Shown piece by piece: positions 15,752 to 25,388 of a stretch of 42,405 nucleotides of DNA (positions are counted from its first letter, which is position 1; every line of letters begins with the position of its first letter). This DNA comes from an uncultured Pelagibacteraceae bacterium. Its GTDB lineage: Bacteria > Pseudomonadota > Alphaproteobacteria > Pelagibacterales > Pelagibacteraceae. The notes beneath the pieces were generated by a model. That model ran no database searches. It had not been told where the DNA came from and saw only the letters and a program-made list of their open reading frames with translations. The stretch is from positions 1 to 42,405 of the forward strand of contig CACMRS010000004.1 in the NCBI GenBank assembly GCA_902616165.1. Direction: 5' to 3'. The translations under genes and the position numbers were made by a program.

Positions 15752-16625
15752 GTCGTGAAACAGATAATTTTTTTTTCAAATACATTTCTCTCCTAAATAT
15801 GATAATAGATGAAAAAATAACTAATAAGGCACCTAATAATGTTTTAGAAGTTGGTATTTCGTTCCAAATAAAATATCCAAATATTATAGCAAAGACTAAT
15901 CCAAGATATTTTAAAGGGGAAACTAAACTTACTTCTGAGTATTTGTAAGATTGTGATAACCATAAATTTGCAAGACCACCTAATATACCAACCATTGATA
16001 ACAAAAATAAATCTAGTAAACTTGGTAAGATCCATCCCTGATAAAAAGATAAAAAACTTAGAAGCATTATCGAGAATGAAAAGAAAAAACTAATTAACCA
16101 AGCAGGCTCGGTTGATGATAATTTTCTTATAGCGATAGCTACATAAGATAAGCCTAAGCAAAAAATTATTGGATAAATATAATATAGATTCAAAGAGCTA
16201 AAACCTGGTTCAGTTATGAAAATTATACCAACAAATCCAACTAGGACAGCTAACCATCGATAAATACCAACTTTTTCTTTTAATAAAAAAATTGAAAAGA
16301 TTGTTATAAATATTGGTGCTGCAAAAGATATACTTACAACTGTTGCCAAAGGTAAATTTCTTAATGCTACAAATATAGAAACCAAAGCAATTAATCCTGC
16401 TAAACATCTTTTAAAATGAAGAAATGGTCTCGTTGTTTTGTAAAAATCTAAATATCTATCTTTAGGAATAAGGAATAAAATAGGAATTATTCCACAAAAT
16501 CCTCTGAAAAATAATACTTGTCCAACGGGATAATCCTCAGACCACTTAACAATCACATCCATAAGTGAAAATGCACATACCGATATGAACATGTAAAAAA
16601 AGCCTAATTGATTTTTTGATAGCAT
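15744..16625 (-). CDS. EamA/DMT-family transporter
   Basis: A 293-residue inner-membrane protein with ten predicted helices in two EamA repeats. The first starts with FYMFISVCAFSLMDVIVKW, and PVGQVLFFRGFCG is a family-typical segment. Members export metabolites or amino acids, and the substrate cannot be told from sequence. It is upstream of and overlaps the DNA glycosylase, and divergent from msrA across 34 bases. It ends with a basic cytoplasmic tail. Confidence 0.87.
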   Translation of the reverse strand: MLSKNQLGFFYMFISVCAFSLMDVIVKWSEDYPVGQVLFFRGFCGIIPILFLIPKDRYLDFYKTTRPFLHFKRCLAGLIALVSIFVALRNLPLATVVSISFAAPIFITIFSIFLLKEKVGIYRWLAVLVGFVGIIFITEPGFSSLNLYYIYPIIFCLGLSYVAIAIRKLSSTEPAWLISFFFSFSIMLLSFLSFYQGWILPSLLDLFLLSMVGILGGLANLWLSQSYKYSEVSLVSPLKYLGLVFAIIFGYFIWNEIPTSKTLLGALLVIFSSIIIFRREMYLKKKLSVSRHE

Positions 16626-16659
16626 ATGATTAACTTTAAATTAATTAAGTTAATTATCA

Positions 16660-17103
16660 ATGGAAATAGCAATTTTAGGATTAGGATGTTTTTGGGGACC
16701 AGAAATTAAGTTTAGTAAACTTGACGGAGTTATAAAAACAGAAGTAGGTTATTGTGGAGGTCATAATGCTGAAACCAGTTACAAAGAAGTATGCACAGGC
16801 ACAACAAATCATGCAGAAGTAGTAAAATTAGATTTTGATCCTAAAATAATATCTTACGAGAAAATTCTTGAATATTTTTTTGAAATTCATGATCCAACAA
16901 CTTTAAATTCACAAGGACCAGATTTTGGAACCCAATATAGAAGTGAAATTTTTTATTTAAATGATCAGCAAAAAATTACTGCTGAAAAAATAATAGAAAA
17001 AGAAAACATCAAATTATCAGGAAAAGTAGTAACTAAAACTTCTTTAGTTAAAAATTATTGCCCAGCTGAAGAGTATCATCAAAGATATTTAGAAAAAAGA
17101 TAA
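16660..17103 (+). CDS. msrA: peptide methionine sulfoxide reductase A
   Basis: A 147-residue MsrA repairing methionine-S-sulfoxide. The catalytic Cys10 is in GLGCFWG, GYCGGHNAETSYKEVCTG follows, and the C-terminal PAEEYHQRYLEKR is the substrate-pocket segment. It is short at both ends: there is almost no N-terminal extension and no C-terminal tail with resolving cysteines. Cys32 and Cys45 are possible resolving residues. The sulfurtransferase gene starts one base after its stop, so a sulfur or oxidative-damage theme is plausible. Confidence 0.92.
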   Translation: MEIAILGLGCFWGPEIKFSKLDGVIKTEVGYCGGHNAETSYKEVCTGTTNHAEVVKLDFDPKIISYEKILEYFFEIHDPTTLNSQGPDFGTQYRSEIFYLNDQQKITAEKIIEKENIKLSGKVVTKTSLVKNYCPAEEYHQRYLEKR

Positions 17104-17104
17104 A

Positions 17105-17917
17105 ATGTCTTTAGTTGATACAAGTTGGTTAGAAAAAAATATTGATAAAGTAAAAATTATTGATTGCTCATGGCATATGCCTCAAACTCAAAGAAAAGGT
17201 TTTGAGGAATATACAGAGGAACATATTCCAAATGCTATTTTTTTTGATTTAGATAAAAATTCCAAATTAGATACTGATTTACCACATATGCTTACCGATA
17301 CTAAATCTTGGGAAAAAATAATGAGCAATATGGGTATAGAAAATAATGATCGAATAGTAGTTTACGATAACTCTGATGTTATTAGTTCTTGTAGATGTTG
17401 GTACAATTTGATTTATTATGGACATGACCCTAAGCTAGTTCATGTTCTAGACGGTGGATTAAAAAAATGGAAAAAAGAAAATAAATCTACAGATAACAAA
17501 AAAGTGATCACTCAAACATCTAAGTATAAATGTAAAGAAAATAAAAAACTTGTTAAAAATAAAAAACAAATAGATGAAAATATTGATACAGGTAAATTTA
17601 ATGTTGTTGATGCAAGAAGTAGAGAAAGATTTGAAGGCAAAGTTACTGAACCAAGGAAAGGTCTTAGAAGTGGTTCAATAAAAAATTCTTTTTGCCTACC
17701 CTTTTCTGAATTAGTAAACGAAGACCATACTTTCGTTAGTAAAGATAAAATAATGGAAAAATTTAAGTCCTTTAAATTTGAGCATGATAAAAATCTAGTA
17801 TTTTCATGTGGTTCTGGAGTGACTGCAAGTGTATTGGCACTAGCTTATTCTTTAATAAATGCTAAATATATGCCGACAATTTACGATGGCTCTTGGGCTG
17901 AATACGGAAGAAATTAA
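17105..17917 (+). CDS. sseA: 3-mercaptopyruvate/thiosulfate sulfurtransferase
   Basis: A 270-residue two-domain rhodanese. The N-terminal domain (about 1-125) is catalytically inactive. The C-terminal domain has active Cys235 in the loop CGSGVTA, the loop type linked to mercaptopyruvate rather than thiosulfate. EPRKGLRSGSIKNS (about 182-195) is another SseA-like segment. There is no signal peptide, so it should be cytoplasmic. It lies between msrA and the efflux genes with gaps of 1 and 3 bases, so these genes may form one transcript. Confidence 0.9.
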   Translation: MSLVDTSWLEKNIDKVKIIDCSWHMPQTQRKGFEEYTEEHIPNAIFFDLDKNSKLDTDLPHMLTDTKSWEKIMSNMGIENNDRIVVYDNSDVISSCRCWYNLIYYGHDPKLVHVLDGGLKKWKKENKSTDNKKVITQTSKYKCKENKKLVKNKKQIDENIDTGKFNVVDARSRERFEGKVTEPRKGLRSGSIKNSFCLPFSELVNEDHTFVSKDKIMEKFKSFKFEHDKNLVFSCGSGVTASVLALAYSLINAKYMPTIYDGSWAEYGRN

Positions 17918-17920
17918 CTT

Positions 17921-18913
17921 ATGAAAACATCTACAAAAATAACAAGTATAGTAATCATATTTTTTTTAATCATTGCAACAGTGATCATTGGAAGAACAAT
18001 GATAGGTAATCATTTCAAAAAAAAATTTAGTAAAAGACCACCTCCTGGAATAATAATAACTACTACTCAAGAGAGAGTTTTTGAAAATGTTGTTAGTACA
18101 TACGGGACCGCAACTCCAATTCAAACACAATCATTTAAAATTGAAAAATATGAAATATTAAAACCTATAAAATTTAATCAAAAAGTTAAAAAAGGTGATG
18201 TAATTGCTGAGCTTAAAAATCGAAAAGTAATTGCTCAATTTGATGGTGTTATTGGAAAAAGAGAATTTTCAGAAGATATAGAGGTTTCAAAATCTTCAAT
18301 ATTAATTAATCTTGAAGATACTAGCTCAATATATTGTGATGTAGATATACCTGAAATTTTTGTACCATTTATTAAGGTTGGTCTGCCAGTTGATATTAAA
18401 TTTTCTGGATATAAAAATAAGATTTATAAAGGTGAAGTAGACTCTTTTGCTAGCAGGATAAGTGAAGATACAAGAGCTTTAGCAACAAGAATTAAGATGG
18501 ACAATTCATCAGGTGAAATATTGCCTGGCTCATTTTTAGAAATATCAATTAAATATGATGTAAGAAATGGTTTAAGTGCTCCTGACACTAGTACAATTGT
18601 CGAGGGTGAAAATGTTTTTATTTATAAAGTTGATGAAAAAAATAAAGTAATGAAAACAAAAGTAACCATTGGTGATCGATACTTAGGCTTTGTAGAAATA
18701 TTAGATGGATTAAATAATGGAGATAAAATTGTTGCAGAAGGAACAAAAAAAGTAAGACCAAATTTAACAATCAGACCTATAGAGAAAGGTGCTAAAAAAA
18801 AACAAGGAAATTCTAGCTGGGGTAAAAAAGATAAATCAAAAAAAGCTGAAGAAAAAAAAGGCAAATTTGATTGGTTGAAAAATATTTTTAAAAAATCTGA
18901 AAAAGAGAAATAA
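17921..18913 (+). CDS. RND efflux periplasmic adaptor, coiled-coil hairpin missing
   Basis: A 330-residue membrane fusion protein anchored by one N-terminal helix (about 8-26). The lipoyl-like domain is recognised from PIKFNQKVKKGDVIAEL and VIAQFDGVIGKR, and a beta-barrel segment follows (IYCDVDIPEIFVPFIKVG). In usual adaptors a coiled-coil hairpin of tens of residues separates the two lipoyl halves. Here only a few residues (KNRK) do. The C-terminal 40 residues are a Lys-rich tail with KKK and KKDKSKK. It lies seven bases before the RND pump gene. The role is inferred from that pairing, and contact with a TolC-type channel must differ from the standard mode. Confidence 0.87.
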   Translation: MKTSTKITSIVIIFFLIIATVIIGRTMIGNHFKKKFSKRPPPGIIITTTQERVFENVVSTYGTATPIQTQSFKIEKYEILKPIKFNQKVKKGDVIAELKNRKVIAQFDGVIGKREFSEDIEVSKSSILINLEDTSSIYCDVDIPEIFVPFIKVGLPVDIKFSGYKNKIYKGEVDSFASRISEDTRALATRIKMDNSSGEILPGSFLEISIKYDVRNGLSAPDTSTIVEGENVFIYKVDEKNKVMKTKVTIGDRYLGFVEILDGLNNGDKIVAEGTKKVRPNLTIRPIEKGAKKKQGNSSWGKKDKSKKAEEKKGKFDWLKNIFKKSEKEK

Positions 18914-18920
18914 TAAGTAA

Positions 18921-21900
18921 ATGTATATTACTGAAGTAAGTATTAAACGACCGGTTGTAGCTTGGGTAATGTCTTTGATATTGATAATTTTTGGTATTTT
19001 TGTATTTTTAGAATTGCCAGTACGAGAACTTCCAGATGGTATACAGCCCCCAGTAGTTCAAGTTCAAACTGATTATAAATCTGCTTCAGCTGAAATTATT
19101 GATGAAGAAATAACTCAAAAATTAGAGGATGTAATTGGTGGAGCTGAGGGTATCAAAAATATCGACTCAAGTTCTCTCAATGGAAGAAGTAGAATTAATA
19201 TTCAATTCAACACAGACATTGATTTAGATGATGCTGCTAATGATATTAGGGAAAGAGTTGCAAGAGTTGTGGATAATTTACCTAGTGAATCTAACCCTCC
19301 GCAAATTTTAAAACAAGCAGCAGGTTTTACAACAACAATGTGGGTAGGCTTATCATCTCCAACTTGGAATGATTTAGATCTTGGAGATTATGCTGAAAGA
19401 TATCTAATAGATGCATTCTCAAGTGTACCAAACGTAGGTCGAATTTTAGTTGGTGGATTAAGAGAGCTTAGTGTTAGAGTTTGGATAGATCCAATAAAAT
19501 TAGCTGCAAATAATCTTACAATTCAAGAAGTTGAAAGAGCTCTTAGAAATGAGAATATAAATCTTCCAGCTGGAACCTTAGAAGCTAATAACAAAGACTT
19601 AACTTTAAACATTGATAAATCCTATTCTAATATTGATACAATTAAACAATTGCCACTCAAGAAAAATAAAGAAAAAGTTATCATTTTATCTGATGTGGCT
19701 AATATAGAGTTTGGACCTGTTTCAGAAAAAACTTTATTTAAAGCACAAAGAAAAAATGCAGTAAATTTAAAAACTGTTGGTATTGGTATTTATGCTAAAA
19801 GTGGTGCATCAACAGTAGAACTTTCTAAACAAATAAAAACTAAAATCAAAGAACTTAACAAATCCTTACCTGATGGATTAAAGTTAGAAATAGCATTTAA
19901 CAGAGCAACCTACATTGGTGCTGCAATAGAAGAAGTATATAAAAGTTTACTAATTGCATTTGTATTAGTAGTTTTAATTATTTATCTTTTTTTAGGAAAC
20001 CTTAAAGCAGTAATAGTTCCTGCGGTTGCTTTACCAGTTAGTCTTATTGGATCATTTCTAGGGTTATATATATTTGATCTATCAATTAATATTTTCGTAT
20101 TACTAAGTTTCATTCTAGCAATTGGTATAATCACTGATGACTCTGTGATCATGACTGATGCGATCTATACAAGAATTGAAAATGGTGAAACACCTTTAGT
20201 GGCTGCTTACAAGGGTTCTAAACAAATTACATTTGCAATTATTGCAACGACTTTAATTCTTATAGCAGTATTTTTACCTTTAATTTTTATTAAAGGAATA
20301 TCAGGAACTTTGTTTAAAGAAACAGCAATAGCCTTATCATTTTCAATTGTTGTATCTTCTTTTGTCGCATTAACATTATCTCCAATGCTAGGAAGTAAAT
20401 TTTTAAACAAAAAAGAAAAAGTCAATTTCTTTGTAAAAAAATTTAACAATGGATTTAAATCTTTTACAGGATTTTATGTAAATTCACTTAAATATTGGAT
20501 CAATAAACAAAAAACTATTTCAATATTTATAATTTTAATTATTGCTGCCTCTGCTTATTTGTTTAGTTTTTCCAAAAAAGAATTAATACCAATTGAAGAT
20601 AGGGGTGCTTATTTAATTATTGGGTCAACTGATGAAGGAAGTTCATTTGAATATACCCAAGAAAAAGCGCAGATAATTGAAAGTAGAATATTAAGATTAT
20701 TACAGGCAGAAGACAGTCCATATGCAAGACTAATAATGAGAGTTCCTGGTTTTGGAAGATCTGCAACTTCTTATAACAGTTTTATAATTATTGCATTACT
20801 TGATGAGTGGAAAAATAGAGAAAAAGGTAGTCAACAAATACTAAGAGAAGCTATAGGACAAGTGGTTTCTGTCCCTGAAACTTTTGCATTTCCAATTTCT
20901 CCTCAATCAATAAGAGTATCTAGTTATAATAAGCCTGTTCAAATGGTTATATATGGATCTAGCTATGAAGAATTAGAGGAAATTCAAAATAGTGTCTTAA
21001 GAGAATTAAGAAAAAATAGAAATATGTCTAGAATTGAAAGTGATTATACAAAAAATAAACCCGAGGTTAAATTAATCACTAATAAAAATAGAGCAAATGA
21101 TTTGGGAGTTTCTACAGAAAATATAGGGAGAACTTTAGAAACTCTTTATGGAGGAAAAAGAGTAACAACTTTTAGTAAACAGGGAAGAGAATACCCAATT
21201 ATTTTACAACAATATTTAGCAGACAGAAGAGATAAAGATGGGTTATCAAAAATTTTTGTTAGATCTGAAACAACTGGTAAACTTGTATCTGTTGCAAGTT
21301 TAGTTGAATTTAAAGAAAAAGGCACTGCTGAAGCACTTCCAAGATATAATCGTCAAAGAGCTGTTACAATCTCTGCTGCGCTAGCAGAAGATTATACTCT
21401 AACTGAAGCAATAAAATACCTCGAAGAAGTCATGAATAGAGTTGCCCCTCAAAATCAAATCACATGGAAAGGAAAATCTGAAGAGTTAAAAGAAACAACA
21501 AATGAAATATACTTAATTTTTGCCCTTGCTTTATTAACTGCTTACTTAGTTATGGCTGCAACATTTAACTCTTTTATACATCCATTTATTATTATTTTAA
21601 CAGTTCCATTAGCTGTATTTGGTGGCTTAGTTTTTATTTTATTTTTAAATAGTTCAGTAAATATTTTCTCTCAAATCGCATTGATTATACTCATTGGTAT
21701 ATCTACAAAGAATAGTATTTTGATTGTAGACTACACAAATCAAATAAGAACTACCGGTGTTAAAATCCAGGATGCTATAATTAAAGCTTGCCAACTAAGA
21801 ATTCGACCAATCATAATGACCTCACTTAGTACAATGATAGCAATGCTTCCATTAGTTATTGGGAATATTGGCCCAGGTGCTGGTGAAGGCTCTCGGTTAG

Positions 21901-22043
21901 CTGTGGGTTCTACGATTTTAGGAGGAATGATTATTTCTACCTTCTTTACTTTATATGTAACTCCAACAATGTATTTGGCTCTTGCAAAAAATACTAAGCG
22001 AATTGATGCAGTTGATATTGAATTAAATAAACAGCTAAATTAA
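18921..22043 (+). CDS. RND-family efflux transporter, inner-membrane pump
   Basis: A 1040-residue protein of the HAE1/AcrB type with twelve membrane helices and two large periplasmic loops. The N-terminal FIKRPV-like sequence is SIKRPVVAWVMSLI. The proton-relay residues are present: Asp406 and Asp407 (GIITDDSVIMTD) in helix 4 and Lys930 (GISTKNSILIVD) in helix 10. Length is normal. It pairs with the adaptor just upstream, and no outer-membrane channel gene is nearby. Its last four bases overlap the convergent lipoprotein gene. The substrate cannot be told from the sequence. Confidence 0.93.
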   Translation: MYITEVSIKRPVVAWVMSLILIIFGIFVFLELPVRELPDGIQPPVVQVQTDYKSASAEIIDEEITQKLEDVIGGAEGIKNIDSSSLNGRSRINIQFNTDIDLDDAANDIRERVARVVDNLPSESNPPQILKQAAGFTTTMWVGLSSPTWNDLDLGDYAERYLIDAFSSVPNVGRILVGGLRELSVRVWIDPIKLAANNLTIQEVERALRNENINLPAGTLEANNKDLTLNIDKSYSNIDTIKQLPLKKNKEKVIILSDVANIEFGPVSEKTLFKAQRKNAVNLKTVGIGIYAKSGASTVELSKQIKTKIKELNKSLPDGLKLEIAFNRATYIGAAIEEVYKSLLIAFVLVVLIIYLFLGNLKAVIVPAVALPVSLIGSFLGLYIFDLSINIFVLLSFILAIGIITDDSVIMTDAIYTRIENGETPLVAAYKGSKQITFAIIATTLILIAVFLPLIFIKGISGTLFKETAIALSFSIVVSSFVALTLSPMLGSKFLNKKEKVNFFVKKFNNGFKSFTGFYVNSLKYWINKQKTISIFIILIIAASAYLFSFSKKELIPIEDRGAYLIIGSTDEGSSFEYTQEKAQIIESRILRLLQAEDSPYARLIMRVPGFGRSATSYNSFIIIALLDEWKNREKGSQQILREAIGQVVSVPETFAFPISPQSIRVSSYNKPVQMVIYGSSYEELEEIQNSVLRELRKNRNMSRIESDYTKNKPEVKLITNKNRANDLGVSTENIGRTLETLYGGKRVTTFSKQGREYPIILQQYLADRRDKDGLSKIFVRSETTGKLVSVASLVEFKEKGTAEALPRYNRQRAVTISAALAEDYTLTEAIKYLEEVMNRVAPQNQITWKGKSEELKETTNEIYLIFALALLTAYLVMAATFNSFIHPFIIILTVPLAVFGGLVFILFLNSSVNIFSQIALIILIGISTKNSILIVDYTNQIRTTGVKIQDAIIKACQLRIRPIIMTSLSTMIAMLPLVIGNIGPGAGEGSRLAVGSTILGGMIISTFFTLYVTPTMYLALAKNTKRIDAVDIELNKQLN

Positions 22044-22639
22044 AAAATAATATATTTTGACGTTGATAAAGAATTTTTACATTCAGATAATTGTTGCTGA
22101 TAAATATTCGATTGTTTCTCCACTCTTTTGGCTAGATTAATTACTTTTATATTATTTTTATAATTTTTATAGTTACCCCACCCTTCATGATAAGCAATAT
22201 ACTGCTTGAAAGCATCTTTTTTTGAAACTTTTAAAATTTTTTCAGTTTTATTTGTGTACCAACCAATAAAATCTACACTATCTTTAAATCTTGTTCTTGT
22301 TGCAAATTTATTACCTGTTTCATCTTTATATTGTTTCCATGTTCCCTTTACTGCTTGTGAGTAGCCAAAAGAACTTGATGGTCTTTTGTATGGCACAACT
22401 TTAAATAGTTTTTGTCTGGGTGGCTTTGCTAACCAATCAAACCCTGACTCCATTTTGATAATTGCAAGTTGAAGATAAATTGGTGTTCCCCATTTTTGCT
22501 CAGTTTTTTTAGCATGTTTATACCATAAGTATCTTTCATCAAAAATTAAACAACTATTAGCAGTATTTGTGGGTACAGAGTTACAACTTGAAAGAAAAAA
22601 AATTATTAATAAAAAAATTTTATATTTAAAAAAACTCAT
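22040..22639 (-). CDS. lysozyme-like (SLT-domain) lipoprotein
   Basis: A 199-residue lipoprotein with lipobox FLSSC (Cys19). The mature part resembles a lytic transglycosylase domain: the likely catalytic Glu64 in IIKMESGFDW, then SSFGYSQAVKGTWKQY and the aromatic segment YIAYHEGWGNY. It would act on peptidoglycan from the inner or outer membrane surface. It overlaps the end of the RND gene by 4 bases and shares 14 bases with the VanZ-like gene upstream. The catalytic assignment comes from motif reading only. Confidence 0.78.
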   Translation of the reverse strand: MSFFKYKIFLLIIFFLSSCNSVPTNTANSCLIFDERYLWYKHAKKTEQKWGTPIYLQLAIIKMESGFDWLAKPPRQKLFKVVPYKRPSSSFGYSQAVKGTWKQYKDETGNKFATRTRFKDSVDFIGWYTNKTEKILKVSKKDAFKQYIAYHEGWGNYKNYKNNIKVINLAKRVEKQSNIYQQQLSECKNSLSTSKYIIF

Positions 22640-23009
22640 TTTTTATAAAATATATGGATATTATCAATATAACACCAATAAAATTACCAAATAAGTCTGC
22701 TATCTGAAAAGCTCTAACAGGAATAACAATATGAAGAAGTTCTAAAATTATTGAAATAAATATTAAGTATACAAATAGAAATTTAATATTTGAATTTTTG
22801 TTATATGCTAAAATTCCGAATAAAGTAAGAATACTAAATGCATATAAATGATTTGTTGATACTATAAAATCTTTTGTAATTTGAGGATCATAATTACAGT
22901 CATTATATAGATAACATCCTAAAAGACTCCCAGGATATATTGACAATATAATGATTAATATATTTAAAAAATGAAAAATTAACTTATAAACTATTTTAAA
23001 TTTATTCAT
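22626..23009 (-). CDS. VanZ-like membrane protein
   Basis: A 127-residue protein with about four membrane helices. The conserved residues of the VanZ-like family are visible: Glu and His in ILELLHIVIPVRAF and Asp/Asn/Gly in IADLFGNFIG. The family's role is unclear; some members act on teichoplanin or polar-lipid phenotypes. It is co-transcribed with the lysozyme-like lipoprotein, whose start lies inside its 3' end, which hints at a cell-envelope job. Confidence 0.75.
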   Translation of the reverse strand: MNKFKIVYKLIFHFLNILIIILSIYPGSLLGCYLYNDCNYDPQITKDFIVSTNHLYAFSILTLFGILAYNKNSNIKFLFVYLIFISIILELLHIVIPVRAFQIADLFGNFIGVILIISIYFIKNEFF

Positions 23010-23045
23010 TTAATTTTTATGCATTAAATTTAATTAAAACACAAC

Positions 23046-23756
23046 ATGATGAAAACATTAATTCTAGTTAGACATGGTCAAAGTTTATGGAATCTTGAAA
23101 AAAGATTTACTGGTTGGGTAGATATAGACTTGACTGATAATGGTAAATTGGAGGCAAAAAAATCAGGAGAGTTAATTAAAAAAGAACAATTAAATATTGA
23201 TCTATATTATTGTTCATTTCAATTAAGAGCAAAAAATACACTTAAAATAATCCAAGATGAATTAAATGATCATAAAGTAGTCAAAGAGGCCTGGCAGTTA
23301 AATGAAAGACATTATGGTGCTCTCACAGGCCTAAATAAAGATGAAATGAAGATAAAACTAGGAGAAGAAAAAGTCCACCAATTTAGAAGATCTTGGGATT
23401 TAAGACCAGACCCATTAGAAAAAACAAACCCTTTTCATCCTTTAAACATCGAAACATACAAAGAAATTCCTATAGATAAAATTCCAGATACAGAGTCTTT
23501 AAAAGATACTTATGAAAGAGTTATTGAATTTTATAAAAGCGATATAGAAAATAATAAAGGTAAAAATATTCTTATTTCTGCTCATGGAAACTCCATTAGA
23601 GCTCTTTGCAAACATTTGTTCAATTTAGATGATACTGAAATCTCTAAACTTGAAATTCCTACAGGAAACCCTCTTTTAATTGAATTTGAAAATAATAAAG
23701 TTACTAAGTGCAAATATCTTGATCAAGATAGAGCTAAAGATCTTTTAGTTTTTTAA
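23046..23756 (+). CDS. gpmA: 2,3-bisphosphoglycerate-dependent phosphoglycerate mutase
   Basis: A 236-residue histidine-phosphatase-fold enzyme interconverting 3- and 2-phosphoglycerate in glycolysis and gluconeogenesis. The phospho-accepting His10 is in LVRHGQSLWN. RFTGWVDIDLT, NERHYGALTG and ISAHGNSIRAL complete the active site. Two ATGs in tandem (23046, 23049) make the start ambiguous by one residue. Its 3' end overlaps the convergent nucleotidyltransferase gene by 23 bases. Confidence 0.95.
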   Translation: MMKTLILVRHGQSLWNLEKRFTGWVDIDLTDNGKLEAKKSGELIKKEQLNIDLYYCSFQLRAKNTLKIIQDELNDHKVVKEAWQLNERHYGALTGLNKDEMKIKLGEEKVHQFRRSWDLRPDPLEKTNPFHPLNIETYKEIPIDKIPDTESLKDTYERVIEFYKSDIENNKGKNILISAHGNSIRALCKHLFNLDDTEISKLEIPTGNPLLIEFENNKVTKCKYLDQDRAKDLLVF

Positions 23757-24423
23757 AAATATCCAGATCAGTTAAATGATAAAAGTCTTTTTGGCTTTCA
23801 TAACCAAATAATTTTTTTTGATCTAATAAATTATTCCAAATTTCCGAAATTGAGTAGTTTTCTATTTTCTCTTTAATAAATAATTTTTTATTAATTATTT
23901 GACAACCAATGTAAATAAATTTTTTTTCAACTCCTTTGTTAATTAAATTATTTTTTAAATTGAAATCTCCTTTAAACTTTTTATCAAAACTTAATTTTTT
24001 ATTTGCTAAGAGAAGAATGTTTTCTAATTTTTCAGAAAAATACATTTTTTCCATTTTTAAAATCTCTTCTTTATAATCATTACTCCAGATTGTATCTGGA
24101 TTAAAAATTAAAAAATCCTTTTCATTTGTATCTTTAATCATATTTTGAATACCTCCCCCTGTATCTAAAATATGTTCACCATCCTCAATTATTTTGATAT
24201 CTAGATTAAAATTTTTATTGTTTAAAAAAACTGAAAATTGATCCTTTAAATAAAAAGTATTTATTAAAATTTTTTGAATACCTAGTTTTTCGATTAAATT
24301 AATGCATCTCTCCAGCATGGTTACATCTTTAATCTCCAACAAGGGCTTAGGAGTATTTAAAGTAATCGGATTTAATCTCTTACCAAAACCTGCGCACAAA
24401 ATTAAAGCTGTATTTATTCTCAC
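23734..24423 (-). CDS. murU: sugar-1-phosphate nucleotidyltransferase, MurU-like
   Basis: A 229-residue nucleotidyltransferase. The N-terminal signature LILCAGFGKRLNPIT followed by TPKPLLEI binds the NTP, and DTGGGIQN and FLIFNPDTIWS carry substrate and metal residues. It directly follows the phosphotransferase gene (4-base gap, GTG start at 24423). The pair matches AmgK-MurU, which converts recycled MurNAc to UDP-MurNAc without going through glucosamine. An alternative sugar substrate is possible, since family members look alike. Confidence 0.8.
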   Translation of the reverse strand: MRINTALILCAGFGKRLNPITLNTPKPLLEIKDVTMLERCINLIEKLGIQKILINTFYLKDQFSVFLNNKNFNLDIKIIEDGEHILDTGGGIQNMIKDTNEKDFLIFNPDTIWSNDYKEEILKMEKMYFSEKLENILLLANKKLSFDKKFKGDFNLKNNLINKGVEKKFIYIGCQIINKKLFIKEKIENYSISEIWNNLLDQKKLFGYESQKDFYHLTDLDIFKKLKDL

Positions 24424-24427
24424 AACT

Positions 24428-25372
24428 CTACCTAATAAATTTTGGAAAATTATTTTTTAATAGCAACATCAAATTGTTAAATTCATTTTGCTCTTTAATT
24501 CTATGATTAATCATTTCCCAAGCATAGGGAATTAATTTAAGATATTTTTTTTTATTGTCTCTAATAGCTAATCGCATAAATATACCAATTATTTTTAAAT
24601 TCCTTAAAACAGATAATATTTCAAAATCTTTTTTAAATTTTTCTAAATCAATTTTTTGATTTGTTTTGACATAAAACTTGAATACTTTCTCTTTTAATTC
24701 ATTGGGTGTTTTTAATCTTACGTCGTCAATTAATGATGCCAAATCGTACCCTCTATTGCCAATTAGTGCATCTTGACTATCTATCACTGCAATTTTTTTA
24801 TTATGATACATCAAATTTGAAACATGAAAATCTCTATGAACAAATGTAACATTTTTATAATTTAATTTTGATATTAAATTTTTTATCTCTAATTTAAATT
24901 TTTTTTTAAATTTAATACTCTTGAATTTAGACAATATCTTTGGTGCATACCAATCACAAAAAAGTTTAGTCTCATCAAATAAAATTTTGTTATTGTATTC
25001 TTGAAGTTTATATAATTTGTTTTTAAAATTTTTAACTTTTTTATCTTTTATTAATTGTAATTTATTTAAAATTTTTATTATCTTTTTAAAAATTACATAT
25101 TTATTATTCTTTTTGTTTTTTAAAATTTGAAACAAAGTTTGATCTCCAAAGTCATTTATTTCTATATAATTATTATTGTAATTTTCACTTAATAGAATTG
25201 GTGCTAAAATTTTATTTTTTATTAAAATTTTATTTATAGCATCGTAAATTAAAAGATTTTTTAACTTTTCTTTCTTGGATACTACAATAATAGATTTATT
25301 TTCTCTGTTTCTATAAAATTCTCTAAAAGACGCATCACCTTTTATTTTTTTCAATTTTACTAAGCTTTTCAT
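24428..25372 (-). CDS. amgK: cell-wall sugar kinase, AmgK-like (aminoglycoside phosphotransferase fold)
   Basis: A 314-residue kinase of the APH fold. FVHRDFHVSNLMYH holds the catalytic Asp and metal-binding Asn, and IDSQDALIGNRGYDLASL has the second metal ligand. AmgK phosphorylates MurNAc or GlcNAc at C1. The call depends on this motif set and on the following MurU-like gene. ATG at 25372 is preferred over an in-frame TTG one codon upstream. It is very Lys/Asn/Ile-rich, in line with the AT-rich genome. Confidence 0.78.
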   Translation of the reverse strand: MKSLVKLKKIKGDASFREFYRNRENKSIIVVSKKEKLKNLLIYDAINKILIKNKILAPILLSENYNNNYIEINDFGDQTLFQILKNKKNNKYVIFKKIIKILNKLQLIKDKKVKNFKNKLYKLQEYNNKILFDETKLFCDWYAPKILSKFKSIKFKKKFKLEIKNLISKLNYKNVTFVHRDFHVSNLMYHNKKIAVIDSQDALIGNRGYDLASLIDDVRLKTPNELKEKVFKFYVKTNQKIDLEKFKKDFEILSVLRNLKIIGIFMRLAIRDNKKKYLKLIPYAWEMINHRIKEQNEFNNLMLLLKNNFPKFIR

Positions 25373-25388
25373 CAAAATAAGTTTTAAT

